A stretch of DNA of 40,615 nt from Rodentolepis nana (lineage: Eukaryota > Platyhelminthes > Cestoda > Cyclophyllidea > Hymenolepididae). Made by a program: the position numbers and the translations under genes. This document shows positions 1 to 10,610 of this stretch, one piece after another; position 1 is the stretch's first letter; each line of letters opens with the position of its first letter. Where the stretch lies: positions 1-40,615 of the forward strand of contig UZAE01012178.1 of assembly GCA_900617975.1 (NCBI GenBank). The letters are read 5' to 3'. The notes under the pieces are model-generated. The model was not told where the DNA came from. It saw only the letters and a program-made list of their open reading frames with translations, and made no database searches.

Positions 1-130
1 ATGGCATTCCATTTTTACAAATGCCAAAATACGATGAATTTCAGCTCATTTTCTACCTCAAATATCTGTTTTATTAGTTGAATTTTGAAGTAGAAGCTGA
101 AAAGCTTTCAGTGTTTTAATACATCCATTA

Positions 131-312
131 AAGGAAAATTGAACAATTTGAACAAAAAAATGAAATGGTTAAAAATGCCAATTTAAATGCATTTTTCCCA
201 GGTAAAATTGCTCAAATTTGAGATTAAGTCGATTTCATTCACATTTCGAAGCAATGTTTATTAATACTGCAATAAAGAGAAAGTTATCGGGACCAAAAAC
301 GTAAAAGTACAA
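131..312 (+). repeat. Direct repeat copy A flanking the LINE fragment
   Basis: This ~180 bp segment is repeated at 705-890 on the other side of the LINE fragment. Aligning the core by eye (from about 155 and about 740) gives roughly 20 differences over about 150 aligned positions, plus small indels near the left edge. The shared block ends just before LINE coding sequence begins. It has no coding potential. It may be a very long target-site duplication or an older tandem duplication into which the LINE inserted. Confidence 0.85.
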
Positions 313-655
313 CGAACATAAGGATCGAACAAAGGAGAAACAGTGGAAAGTGGCACTCTCCGACATAGCCGACTGGCCAAGAATTGAAGCCGTTGCTGAG
401 TTTAGACTACGTACCGGACACGATTGCCTGGCAAAATACCTTCACAGATTGGGAGTATACACTCAACCCACATACCCCCTATGTAACCTACATGAGGAAA
501 TGGAGAAGACCCACCTGATTCGGTGTCCAGCCCTAAAGACAACGAAGGAAAGCCAGAGATACTGGGAAGCAAGAAGATCGCTAATGAACTGCTATTATTT
601 AACTGCTATGTATGTACACCCCCACAAATGGGGAAAAGTTGAAGTCAAAGTTTAA
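305..655 (+). pseudogene. C-terminal fragment of LINE reverse transcriptase/RNase H polyprotein
   Basis: The frame is open from just after a TAA at 302-304 to the stop at 653-655. There is no credible start codon, as expected for a truncated element. The protein carries DWPR, EFRLRTGHDCL, a Cys...His...Cys stretch (PLCNLHEEM followed by HLIRCPAL) and YWEARR. In arthropod, and especially spider, LINE polyproteins this order marks the region after the RNase H domain: a TGHDCL helix followed by a small zinc-finger-like Cys/His motif. The first Cys of the usual C-x-L-C pair appears to be Tyr here. The fragment has no catalytic domain and cannot act alone. The first few codons (305 to about 317) probably belong to the flanking repeat. 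Confidence 0.75.
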
Positions 656-704
656 GGGCTAATGATAAATATTAGGAAGCCTGCCATTTATTATAATCAT
701 AATA
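318..704 (+). mobile_element. 5'-truncated non-LTR retrotransposon (LINE), 3' end only
   Basis: About 390 bp of a LINE: the end of its second open reading frame (to the stop at 653-655), a very short 3' UTR, and a tail rich in A and T. The 3' UTR at about 641-692 closely matches the 3' end of the five SINE-like repeats in this window, with a shared GGGCTAATGATAA core and GCCTGCCATTT near the end. Truncation at the 5' end is typical of target-primed reverse transcription. The left boundary (about 318) is placed where direct repeat A stops and the right boundary where repeat B starts. Clade assignment (Jockey-like with RNase H) is from memory of similar arthropod proteins. Confidence 0.8.
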
Positions 705-890
705 AAAGAATAATTGAATAATTTGACAAAATAAAATAAAATGGTTAAAAATGCCAATTTAAATGCATTTTCCCAGGTATAATTCCTCAAATGTGAAATC
801 AAGGCGATTTAATTCACATTTAGAAGCAATAATTATTAATACTGCAGCAAAGCGAAAGTTATCGAGACCATAAACTTAAAAGTGCAGCTC
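705..890 (+). repeat. Direct repeat copy B flanking the LINE fragment
   Basis: Second copy of the segment at 131-312, starting immediately after the LINE's A/T-rich tail. It ends near 890, after which the similarity stops. See copy A for the comparison. Confidence 0.85.
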
Positions 891-1219
891 ACCCAAAGAT
901 TTTAGAGATCAAGTAAACTTCTTTTATTTTTTCCCGTTTCTCCTCCTGCCTGATCAGACCACCTTCGAAATTGAACTTACCCACTCACTCACTCTCTCTA
1001 TCTCTTATAACCTCCTTCAGCATTCTTACCCATTTGAAGCTTCCTTTATATCGTGCAGGTGTAAAAGTACCAATGAAGATAAATACCTTGAGCAGCTAAA
1101 AGTTATACTCCTTAAAATAATGATACTCTGTCTGCTACATTAACTTGTTAATATGCACGAATGTTAAATAATTTACAGAGCTTTTATGAAAATAATTTTT
1201 CATTCTCTTTATATTTACT
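891..1219. other. Unannotated AT-rich stretch
   Basis: No coding region, RNA gene or repeat recognised. A pyrimidine-rich patch with CTCACT/CTCTCT runs lies near 980-1015. Confidence 0.5.
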
Positions 1220-1539
1220 AATATTTATTTATGTCAAATGGCAGGCATATCGATAGTTTCATTAGCCCTTTAGTCGATTTCAGACATCACAGAGAAGAAA
1301 TATCAAAGTGAAAAAAATTTAGAGGGTGGAACAGAAAAGTGTTTCAAAGATGGAAAGGAGATAGATACAAAGGTGGAAAAAGGGTGAGGTGAGTACTGTG
1401 GATGTAGTGGAATATGACATACATTTGGGTGATGGTAGTTAGAAGCCAGAAGTCAACTGCCGGTTAAAAGACTATTTTTGCCGTATGGGTATACATTTCC
1501 CAGAGCGCACCACGTGAGTGGCAAGTCTATTGCACACCA
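1220..1539 (-). mobile_element. SINE-like repeat, copy 1
   Basis: Copy in minus orientation. Its 5' end is at about 1539 (GTGTGCAATAGACTT when read on the minus strand) and its 3' end carries the GCCTGCCATTT box at about 1237-1247, followed by a TAAA-type tail reaching about 1220. It shares with the other four copies a CACGTG-containing 5' block, a CCGGCAGTTGACTTC block in the middle and the AAGGGCTAATGA tail. It is somewhat diverged, with several indels. No clear RNA polymerase III box A/B was found. Confidence 0.85.
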
Positions 1540-4279
1540 TATTTTCACTGATATTAATCAAATTTAAATTTTTGAGGTACAAGATCTTAACGCGGGTGAA
1601 TTAAGCACTCTCCTACGTGCTCGAGCATTCTGAAAAGTGTGGATATGCTGCTGATCACGTTAGGAAGCAAATAAGGCCATGAATATGGAGACTACTCAAC
1701 CAATCAACGATCAGTAGTCATTGTAGAGACAGCATAACCAAAATACTTTTTAATGACAAGAGTCCATTCCAGCAAAATAATAATTATCACCTAAATCTGA
1801 ACAACAAGTGAATTCCATGTCATGCATTCTTTTTTTTCCATATAATCGAGCCAGATTGACAAATTTCGAGAAGCATTTAATATGAGTTTAATTTATTCAT
1901 TAATGACCAGCTTTGTTACATTATTTTTCTCTATATTTCTCCTGAAAATTACTCCTAAGTTACAAAATAACAATTTCAAAGGATTGAAATAACAATACTG
2001 CCTTGTTAAGACTGTTTATTTTAATAAATGAATAGATATTTAAGGTATTTAATTTAATATTTTAATTAAATTTAATGTAGAGCCTAATTTTCTGTAACAT
2101 TTCCAAATTTAGTATTTTATTCTCATCTATTTGTAAAAATAGACACCTAACTTTCAGTTGAGGCGTTACATTTGTTTTGATTCGAATATGATTTTTTGAC
2201 TAAAAATGTTGATTTAGAATTGAAATTTTGATTATTTAATGATTCAATAGAGACCTTGTGAAAATGTGAGCTCTACTCGGATCAAATGTATCAATGAGAT
2301 TTTACTGCAAAGGATGTTATCATATGTTGATTGCATTTCATATGCTCTATTTATCCTGTCATTATTTCCATTGGGTCTATGCAAGTCACTTTTATCTATT
2401 TTTGCTCTCAGGAAAGGAGTAAAATATTCAAGACAGAGAAATAAGCTCCCACGATTATTGATTGCCTTCACTGGCACGTGAGTACTACATACCTTCAGTG
2501 ACGAATCTATCGTCACAATGGTTAACTAACCAGAGAGCCAATCATTTAATATGTTTCCACCCCCAGAATAAGAAATTAAGTTCTCAAAAAAATTAAACCA
2601 AATATGTGATCTAAAAAATATTTTTCCATTTTTTGTCTGGGATTGGATTAGCGCGTAGCTTTATGAATTTCAACTGAGTAATAATAAAAGGAATTTATTA
2701 TCTGCTTAAAAAATCAACTAGTATCAGAAATTTCTGGATCATGGCTTCAATCCATACAAATATATGGCATTCTTACACCCGTTTTACTGGTCTGGGCTGT
2801 TAGATATTTTATCATTTTTTAACTTGGGTACCAATTAATTATCAAATAAATACTAAGACTCGTTCATTAGCAGTGAATCGATGGTATAACACATAATAGA
2901 AGTATTGAAAAGTAAACATTAAGTGAGAAAAAAAACGCTTAGCAAAAATTGGTCAATAGAAGCAAAATAAATTATTTTGTTTATCATATTTTTGAGAAAA
3001 TAATGGTATAACCGAAATATAAAAACATTGGTTGACTTTGGCGAAAGCACATTTAAATATATTTAATTTTAATCAACTCAAACAGTATAGTTTTTTGGGA
3101 ATTTTGTGAGTGGAATTAATAGTGCATTTTTGCCCTTATTTTAACGCGTAAACATGTATTATTTAACTTCACTATGTTCCAAAAGAAAGTTCATTCATTT
3201 CTAATAAATGCCATTCTCGGATTTTTTACTTTCTAGGTTTATAAATGACTAAATTGGGTGAATATCTTTCATTATGAACTGTTTTAATGGCTCAGCCTAA
3301 AAATATGGATTATTCTAATAGTTTTACACTAATACCTATTCAATTTCCTTCTAAAAATACGGAGCATTATCACAAATGGAATGTAGTGATAACCTTTACA
3401 ATTTAGAAAATTGCAGTAATTTCACAACACAAACCTTTAAAAACATCGACAAAATAAAATTTACTTCTAAGCAGCTATTTAAAAATTAAATAATACCTGA
3501 AATTTCTAAAGATGATGCAATATAAGATTTTGTGACTATATTTTGTCTCCTTGAAAGATTGCGAAATTGACCGTGATATAAGGAAAGAGAGTAGGTAAAC
3601 CTAATTTATAGTACTATAATAATAACAATAATGATATCAAAATTTGCATCGCATGCTTTATAAGAAGGTTATTTAAAATCACTGTTGATTTATCTTAATT
3701 TGATAAATTAAAGCAATGATTACATCAATTGCCAATTATTTATTTTGTTCCCAAAGGCATGAGTTAGATGAATCCGTGCATAACTTATCCGTATGTGAGT
3801 GAAAGGTCTTTCCGTCACACAAAATAAATAAATGATTAAACATATTTATATATGTATACGAGTTTGGGCGTTTAGCATTTTCCATGTTTGCCTTTTACTG
3901 ATAGGACGCAATTGGTTTCTTGCCGCAAAACTATTACAAAACAGTAAATAATGTAACGTTAACTGATCCAAATGCTCTGAAGTAATTGTGTATGATTCGT
4001 CAACGAATCTAAAAATTATAACATTGATGAAGTGACCCTCAATATCTCTATGATGGATGCTTTTTGCATTTTCCTGAATTCTTTTAAAAATTCTTTTAAC
4101 TTTGCATTTTTTAATTAATGCAGAGTTTATGAAAGGTAAAAGTTTGCTGATCAAAACAGTAATTACTCCCTTTGCAAAATTAGAGAACTATTTTAGGATG
4201 AATGTAACTCAAAGCCTTTCATTTGTGGTCATTTCTAAATGTTCCATGTTATGAGACTGATTTTTATTTTTATTGAGGA
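1540..4279. other. Unannotated AT-rich intergenic DNA
   Basis: No gene recognised. Short open frames at 2244-2516 and 3846-4154 look like chance in AT-rich sequence, with no domain-like pattern. The interval contains one degenerate dispersed repeat (1637-1773), listed separately. Confidence 0.5.
1637..1773. repeat. Degenerate dispersed repeat, copy 1 (pairs with 35917-36042)
   Basis: Two blocks in the same order and orientation match 35917-36042. One is around 1637-1664 (GGATATGCTGCTGA against GGCTATGCTACTGA). The other is around 1698-1773, where CCAATCAA, CAGCAT..CCAAAA and TTTAATGAC recur at near-equal spacing. Similarity is only moderate, so this is an old family. Its class is unknown. 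Confidence 0.55.
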
Positions 4280-4577
4280 GGGGTGTGCGATAGACTTATC
4301 TCCACGTGGTGCACCCTGGGCAACGTATACTCATACGACAAAAAAGTCTATTAACCGGCAGTTTACTTCTCACTTCAAACTATCATGACCCCACGGTATG
4401 TCATATTCAACCACTGCCACAGTACTACATCACATTTTTTCTAAATTTTCAACCTTCGTCTTTGAAACGCTCTTTAGTTCCCCTCGACTTTTTTCACTTT
4501 GTTATTCCTTCCCCTCAGTGAAGCTTGAAGTCAACTAAAGGGCTAATGATAACCATCAAAACGCCTTCAAATAAATG
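4280..4577 (+). mobile_element. SINE-like repeat, copy 2
   Basis: The only copy in plus orientation. It begins GGGGTGTGCGATAGACTTA at about 4280, has the CCACGTGG palindrome near 4303 and CAACGTATAC near 4321, and ends with GAAGTCAACTAAAGGGCTAA near 4527-4546. It then runs ATCAAAACGCCT into an AAATAAAT tail. The final GCCATTT box seen in the other copies is missing or altered. The frame at 4306-4521 is a chance ORF in the repeat. Confidence 0.85.
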
Positions 4578-5943
4578 TTATGGCATTGAGTGTATTTGAA
4601 ATAAATAAATATTTACTGAGGAGCACGCACGTTTGATTTGGAAAATGCTCGCATGTTTCAACATACTTACTTCTTAGTGACGATAAATTTACTCATTTTG
4701 GACTTTTGCAGGTAGTCTACAAAACACATCCGTGTCTTTTGGTTTTTTAAGTTAATATGAAAATAAAACACGTTTTCTGTTACGCCTTCCTCAAAATAAG
4801 CTAAATTTCACAATATTCAAAAATAATGTTTGGCAAAATACAAAAATTTGAGATCTTTTAAACATTTCGTTCATATCAAAAAGCATAAACCAATATTCCA
4901 ACTTTAGTATTCATCATAATATCTACTTGTCAAAGAAAATCTATTTGAAAAATGACGCAATACATATAGCAGTCTACTTGTTATGTTTATTTGAATAATA
5001 AAGGAGAATAATACAAATATTGTCGTGATATACAAATCAATAGAACTTTGACTTTAAAAAGCTTTAGTTTCGAAAAAAATGATAAGAGAAAGGGATGAAA
5101 GAGATATAGAGAGTGAAGATAAGGTGGAAAATGTTTTCCTTATCTGACTTCTAACTAAGAATGTTCAAAACTTTCTAAATATATATACAGTTCACGTTCA
5201 CAGTTTCGAATTCTACGCTAATCTTAGTGGAACACCGCAATCGCTTGTCGGCATATGAACCGTTTAATTTACTTTCCATTGATCGGTGGAACATATTTCA
5301 CACTTCACATTTTTGACGTGGCAGAGGTGAGTCCACATTCTGGGGTAGTTAGAGCCCCCGTAAGCTACTATTATAATTTTCATGATCTTTCATAATTATT
5401 ATTCTCAAATTGTGAAATAAATAACATTAAGGCTTTTTGACCCATCGTATTCCTAAAATTAACAATTCCTGTTTTGAATTAAAGTAAACATTTTCTTTTC
5501 AATATCTACATGAAGGTGTTTCTTTACTGAGAAAAAAATATGTTATATTTTATTACACTTGAAAGAAGTATCTACTGGAGAGTTTGATTTAAACTGGCCA
5601 ATATCTTTTAAAAGATATCTTTTAACAAGTTGTAAGAAATATTTAAAGGGTCGAAATGGGATCAAAGACCGTATAAAAAAATTAAGTGACACTAATTTTT
5701 TTACAACTGTTTATATTGTCTATAATAATAATGTCAAGTTTATTTACGAAGAAGTCATAAAAGTTATCCAATTATATGTTGGGCACATCGAATAGAGAGC
5801 CAGATGCCATTTAGTTACGGCTGAAATTTATTTCTTGCGAATAATCATGCTTTTATTTAATATTTTTTTGCCGAACACTTTTGAAATTTAAATAACAATA
5901 TAGGGATTTGCATTAGTTAGTGCAAAAATTTATTTATTTTTTC
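4578..5943. other. Unannotated AT-rich intergenic DNA
   Basis: No gene, RNA gene or repeat recognised. A 78-codon frame at 5559-5795 has no recognisable motif and begins in AT-rich sequence; I do not call it. Confidence 0.5.
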
Positions 5944-6255
5944 AAATGGCAGGGGTTATGATGGCTATCATTAGCCATTTAGCTGACTTCGGGCTTCACA
6001 GAAGGAAGGTTCATCAAAAAAGCAGAAAGTCGAGGGGTGGGGATCAGAAGAGCGATTCACAGATGTAAAAGAGGCAGACAGACACAAAGGTGGAGAATAA
6101 GGTAAGATGCGTACTGTGAAAATGGACGAATAAGACAAGCAGTCAGGCCATGGTAGTTTGAAGTGAGAAGTCAACTGCCGGTTAATAGACTTTTTGCCGT
6201 ATGAATATACGTTGCCCAGGGTGCACCACGTGGAGGTAAGTCTATCGCACACCCC
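5944..6255 (-). mobile_element. SINE-like repeat, copy 3
   Basis: Minus-orientation copy with well-preserved ends. The 5' end is GGGGTGTGCGATAGACTTA (complement of about 6237-6255). The 3' end has CCTGCCATTT (complement of about 5944-5953), followed by an AAATAAAT-type tail at about 5930-5943. The internal CCACGTGG and CCGGCAGTTGACTTC blocks are present. The 104-codon minus-strand frame across this copy (5971-6285) is not conserved in the other copies and is not called. Confidence 0.88.
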
Positions 6256-9128
6256 ATAAAAATTAAACTCTTTCAAATGCTTCATTTTAAGCAGAGGTTG
6301 CAGGTATTTCTGATGAGCTAAGAGAAATTAAATTTGTTTCCTTAATCATTCAAATAAAAGCGAAATAAATCAGAGTGAAAAACTCTATATTATTACACTC
6401 ATTAGAAATTGAAAAAAATGTGAAAAAAGTTTGTAATCGTCTATCTAAGCGAATAGCCTCGATGATTTGAGGAATGCGAAACAAAGCCCAATCGTTCCTT
6501 TATAATTATCAAACGTTCCCTCTCAATCACACAATTTTAGCGAATTCAATTGAACTTAATTACTAGAGATTTCATTCGAGGTCTTCAAAAATAGAACAAT
6601 TTAGAAAAAGACAAGTGAATTATATCCGAAAATACTATTATTCGACTTTAATTTCGCTTTTAAATTGGTAACTGCCGATCAGAAAGTAGGGATTTTAATA
6701 ACTATTAATTTTTTATAATTTCACGTAATTTGCAAAGCAAGGAATTAGTTTAGCACTGATTTGGTAACAACACTTCATTTGTATTTTTCTTGTAAACCTA
6801 CCGTAAATATTAGAAAACTTTTAACTTATTTTTGAAGATAAGAAAAAGCCAATATACATATGAAATGGTGTGCTTTTTCGAATATTCTCCGCAATAATTA
6901 ACACTACCTTTGAAAAGCTCATATATTTTAAATAGAAAAAAATCGTTTTTTAAATATTTGTATATTACTTCTAATGCAGTATTAAATTCAGTATGGAATC
7001 AAGGATATTTACAACGGAATATGTTTATTGAATGCTTAAGTGTATAGTTTACTCATCCATGTTGACTAAAATTGCGTATAAATTCAAAACTGAAAGAATT
7101 TTCTTTCATTGCTCATCGACATTATTTAAGTAGTGAATCTTTTGAATTCCTAGGATATATGTTGGACCCATATCGGAACGGTGGTTGCAGCAATCTCATG
7201 TCCATTTTCTAAGTAGAATCTTTTCAATTTAGAGTTTATTCCGCGTTGGTAAAATGAATTATTGAAAGACTAATTGCTTACACAAAACCATTTTCTTTTA
7301 CAATCTTATCTTGGTCTATACACAAAAATGTAAAATGTAAAAGGATATACTTAGCGGGTAACTACTTGAATAGTAACTGCTTGAACAGTTGATTTTAGGA
7401 AATATTATTTCCGCTCCACTTTTCCCACTGTATTTATAACGAAGCAGATATTTCTAAATCTTGTTTCCTTATCAATAATATATTTTTATTGTTTTTATTT
7501 TGTAAGCATAAACTATATAGACTTCTTTATTTTTGAAATGCACATATAAAAGTTGACTTAAAATTATTTTTCAAGATAAATAAACAATCTAACTAAATTT
7601 GTTTATTTTGACTTAAACATAAACGAAGTAATTTTTATAGAAATTTTAATGAATTTACCTTCTCAAAGCACGTTGAATTCTGTTTACCCATATTTACTAA
7701 CGCTGCGTCACTTTTATAAAACAGCATAAAAGAGAATTTTCAAGGCAATAAAATAATTAGTTGACTTATTTATAAATTTCGTACAAACATTTAACTTAAC
7801 TTGTAATATTGCTTTATTAAGTTTTAAAAAAATGATCCTAATACCTCAGTATTTTACATTCTAAGAGATGAAAAGTTTCTTTTTGTTTGCCTAGCGTCAA
7901 AAGTGCAAGATTAAAATTTTTAAAGAATTAATTTGTCACAACTCGCATCGGAAATGCACTAAGTCAGTAACGTCGAATGACATTTTTTCTCTCACCACGT
8001 TGAAAGAATCCTTTATGTCATTGAATTATGAAATGAAAAAAGTTAAAAGTTACAGGGAAAAACAAATTAGTATTTGAATTGCCATGCTGTGCAAACTTAA
8101 TCAGATAAAGCAATGACGAAAAGTTGTCAAGTGCTTCATCAGTTTTTTACTGCATAAAAATTATAATTAATAAAGTGAAATAAAAGAGTGTACTATAAAA
8201 TTTTCACTTTCGTCACACAAAATATCTTCAATAAATATGAAATCGGTCTCTAATGCTACGGTATCTAATAATTCCTAAATGGCAATATTTGTGAAGACAA
8301 TCGATGATAAAATAAGACATCACATATGGATCTGATTTATTTTCTCTAAAGTTTAAGTTGCAGCTCTCCTCTGTGACATTTTAAAAGGCACACGGTGGTG
8401 ATTTCCAGTCTTCGTTAAGCCAAATGTCACCTTAGATCGGGTTAGTTACACATTCTTACAAAATCTTCAAAGAGATGGTCATATTAGTCGTAAAATGGAT
8501 CTAACGAGTTAATGCTAGATGGTTTATCGACAAATTACATATTCTAAATGCGGATACTAGTGCATCAATTTCAGGAGGCTGTCATTAATCGGTCCATTAT
8601 TTATATTTAGGCTCGAGAGCAAATTACCTTCGTATGTAAAGACTTTACTTATTGGTAAGAGAGTTGGCTACCATAGTTCAACAATATCTAGGAGTCAAAA
8701 ACACGTAAGGAAAGCGGTGAATAAGATTTTCTTGTTTTCTAGCAGAGCAACCGAAACCTACTTAACGAAACTTTTTGATTTATTCTCACGGTTTTACTGG
8801 AAAGGATACTGTTTTTGGAAGTGTTAAACCTAAAACTTAAATCCTTTCCTAATCCTCTTACTGTTTACCAGAAATTTCGTTTTTCATTTTATATGGGTTT
8901 GTGCTTGTCAAAGACATTTGAGATCATTTAACCATTAAATTTTTAACTATCTAGACGTGCCTGTAAAGCAGTATTTTTTGAAATTTAAATTTGCCATTTA
9001 CAAACTTGTCCGTATATTAGGATAAGCAGATAAGATTGTCCTTAGTAGCATAGAGTAGTTAATATTTTCTAAATTTCAAGGAACAGTAAATTATTGCTCA
9101 TCGGATGCTAACTTTGTTTTCTATATTG
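6256..9128. other. Unannotated AT-rich intergenic DNA
   Basis: Nearly 2.9 kb with no open frame of note, no repeat family member recognised and no RNA gene recognised. Confidence 0.5.
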
Positions 9129-9130
9129 TA

Positions 9131-9156
9131 TTGGGTTGGCAACTAAGTCATTGCCG
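9131..9156 (+). repeat. Mariner copy 1 left terminal inverted repeat
   Basis: Pairs with 10400-10425, with 23 of 26 positions complementary by eye. Preceded directly by the TA target duplication. Confidence 0.92.
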
Positions 9157-9312
9157 TTTTTGTTGACAGATTCACTCTATACTTCCTTTTGTTTTGTTAA
9201 CGTGGCCAGTGCATCTAACCTTTATTTTTTTTCTTACTGTATGGGCTTCTAGGTTAATTAGTAAAAAATGTTTTGTTTAGTTCTTTAGTTTTGTTTTTAT
9301 CCCAATTTAAAA

Positions 9313-10351
9313 ATGAAAGAACAGGACATGCACTTCCGACACATTTTATTGTATTACTTCCGAAAATGCAGGAACGCATCGCAAGCACAAAAGAAGTTAT
9401 GTGCCGTATATGAAGATGAAGCCTTAAAAGAAAGGCAGTGTCGAAATTGGTTTGAAAGATTTCGTTCCGGTGATTTTTCACTGAAAAATTCTCAACGATC
9501 TGGCCGCCCAGTCGAAGTGGATGAAACCCATATCAAGGCCATTATCGATTCAAATCGTCACAGCACAACACGAGATATTGCAGAGAAGCTCAATGTGTCG
9601 CATACATGCATTGAAAAAAAGAAAACCCTTGGTTATGTGAAGAAACTTGATTTATGGATCTCTCACCAGTTAAAGGAAATTCATTTGACGCAACGGATTA
9701 GCATCTGTGATCCGCCGCTACCGAAACGCAATGAGAATGATCCATTTCTGAAGAACCTAGTTACTGGCGACGAAAAGTGGATAGTTTATAAGACTGTTAC
9801 TCGCAAGAGATCATGGGTGAAGCAAGATCAACCAGCCCAAACAGTATCAAAAGCAGCAGAGATTCACCAAAAAAAGATTATGCTGTCAGTCTGGGGGGGG
9901 GGGATCACAAAGGAATTTTGTATTTTGAACTCATGCCGCAGAACCAAACGATAAATTCAAATGTGTATGTTGAAGAACTCGAAAAACTGAAGGATGCAAT
10001 TGAAGATAAGCGACCGGCATTATCAAATCGGGTGTTGTTTTCCATCATGATAACGCAAGGCCCCCCCCCCACACATCTTTGGTTACTCGGCAAAAATTAT
10101 TGGAACTGGGTTGGGATGTTTTGTCACACCCACCATATAGCCCTGACCTTGCGCCTTCGGATTACCATTTGTTTCGTTCCATGCACAACTCTTTAAATGG
10201 TAAAATTTTTAACAACGCGGATGATGTCGGATCACACCTAATTCAGTTTTTTAATAGCAAAGACCGGAAATTTTACGAACGGGGAATTTTTACTCTGCCA
10301 GAACGATGGAAAAAGGTGATCGACAAGAACGGCCAATATCGAATTGAATAA
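9313..10351 (+). pseudogene. Mariner transposase, frameshifted remnant
   Basis: In an intact element this enzyme would cut and paste the transposon at TA sites. The start at 9313 (ATG) is followed by an N-terminal paired-type helix-turn-helix region (QCRNWFERFRSG, then RSGRPVEVD and RDIAEKLNVSHTCI). The first catalytic Asp is in VTGDEKW. The second Asp (HHDNARP) and third Asp (PDLAPSDYH) lie in other frames downstream. Breaks visible by comparison with copy 2: an 11-G run at 9893-9903 where the family usually has TGGTGGGAT, a 7 bp deletion near 10031 and a 10-C run at 10051-10060. The C-terminal part reads cleanly from 10079 to the stop at 10349-10351. The element is not autonomous. Confidence 0.92.
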
Positions 10352-10399
10352 AGTTATATTTTTAAACAAAAATTCCAAATTTGCCTTCTTATTTGAAAT

Positions 10400-10425
10400 C
10401 GACAATGACTTCGTTGCCAACCTAA
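10400..10425 (-). repeat. Mariner copy 1 right terminal inverted repeat
   Basis: Complement of the left end at 9131-9156; followed by the TA target duplication at 10426-10427. Confidence 0.92.
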
Positions 10426-10610
10426 TATAAACTGTGACAAAATGGCCAAAATTAAAATATCCACTGGAAGTAAAATATAATTCTGTTTCTTCAAAAGCTT
10501 TATAATAAGCATAAAGACACAGCCTTCATTTAACAATGGATAATTAAATTTACAAAGAAATACATTAAAATTTTAAGAAAAATCTTTAATATATCCTAAG
10601 AATGAGCACC

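Larger units (their letters stand above)
9131..10425 (+). mobile_element. Mariner-family DNA transposon, copy 1 (inactive)
   Basis: A 1,295 bp element bounded by TA dinucleotides at 9129-9130 and 10426-10427, the usual mariner target duplication. The ends are inverted repeats of about 26 bp: left TTGGGTTGGCAACTAAGTCA, right (complement) TTAGGTTGGCAACGAAGTCA. It encodes a Tc1/mariner DD34D transposase on the plus strand, now broken. Its 3' end lies 185 bp from the stop of the convergent kinase gene, so it may have altered that gene's 3' flank. A second, similar copy lies at 37504-38807. Confidence 0.95.

Noticed and set aside
5971..6285. 104-codon minus-strand frame
   Set aside because: It lies almost wholly in SINE-like copy 3, and the frame is not kept in the other copies.
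9254..9481. Minus-strand frame across mariner copy 1
   Set aside because: Shadow of the transposase N-terminus on the other strand.
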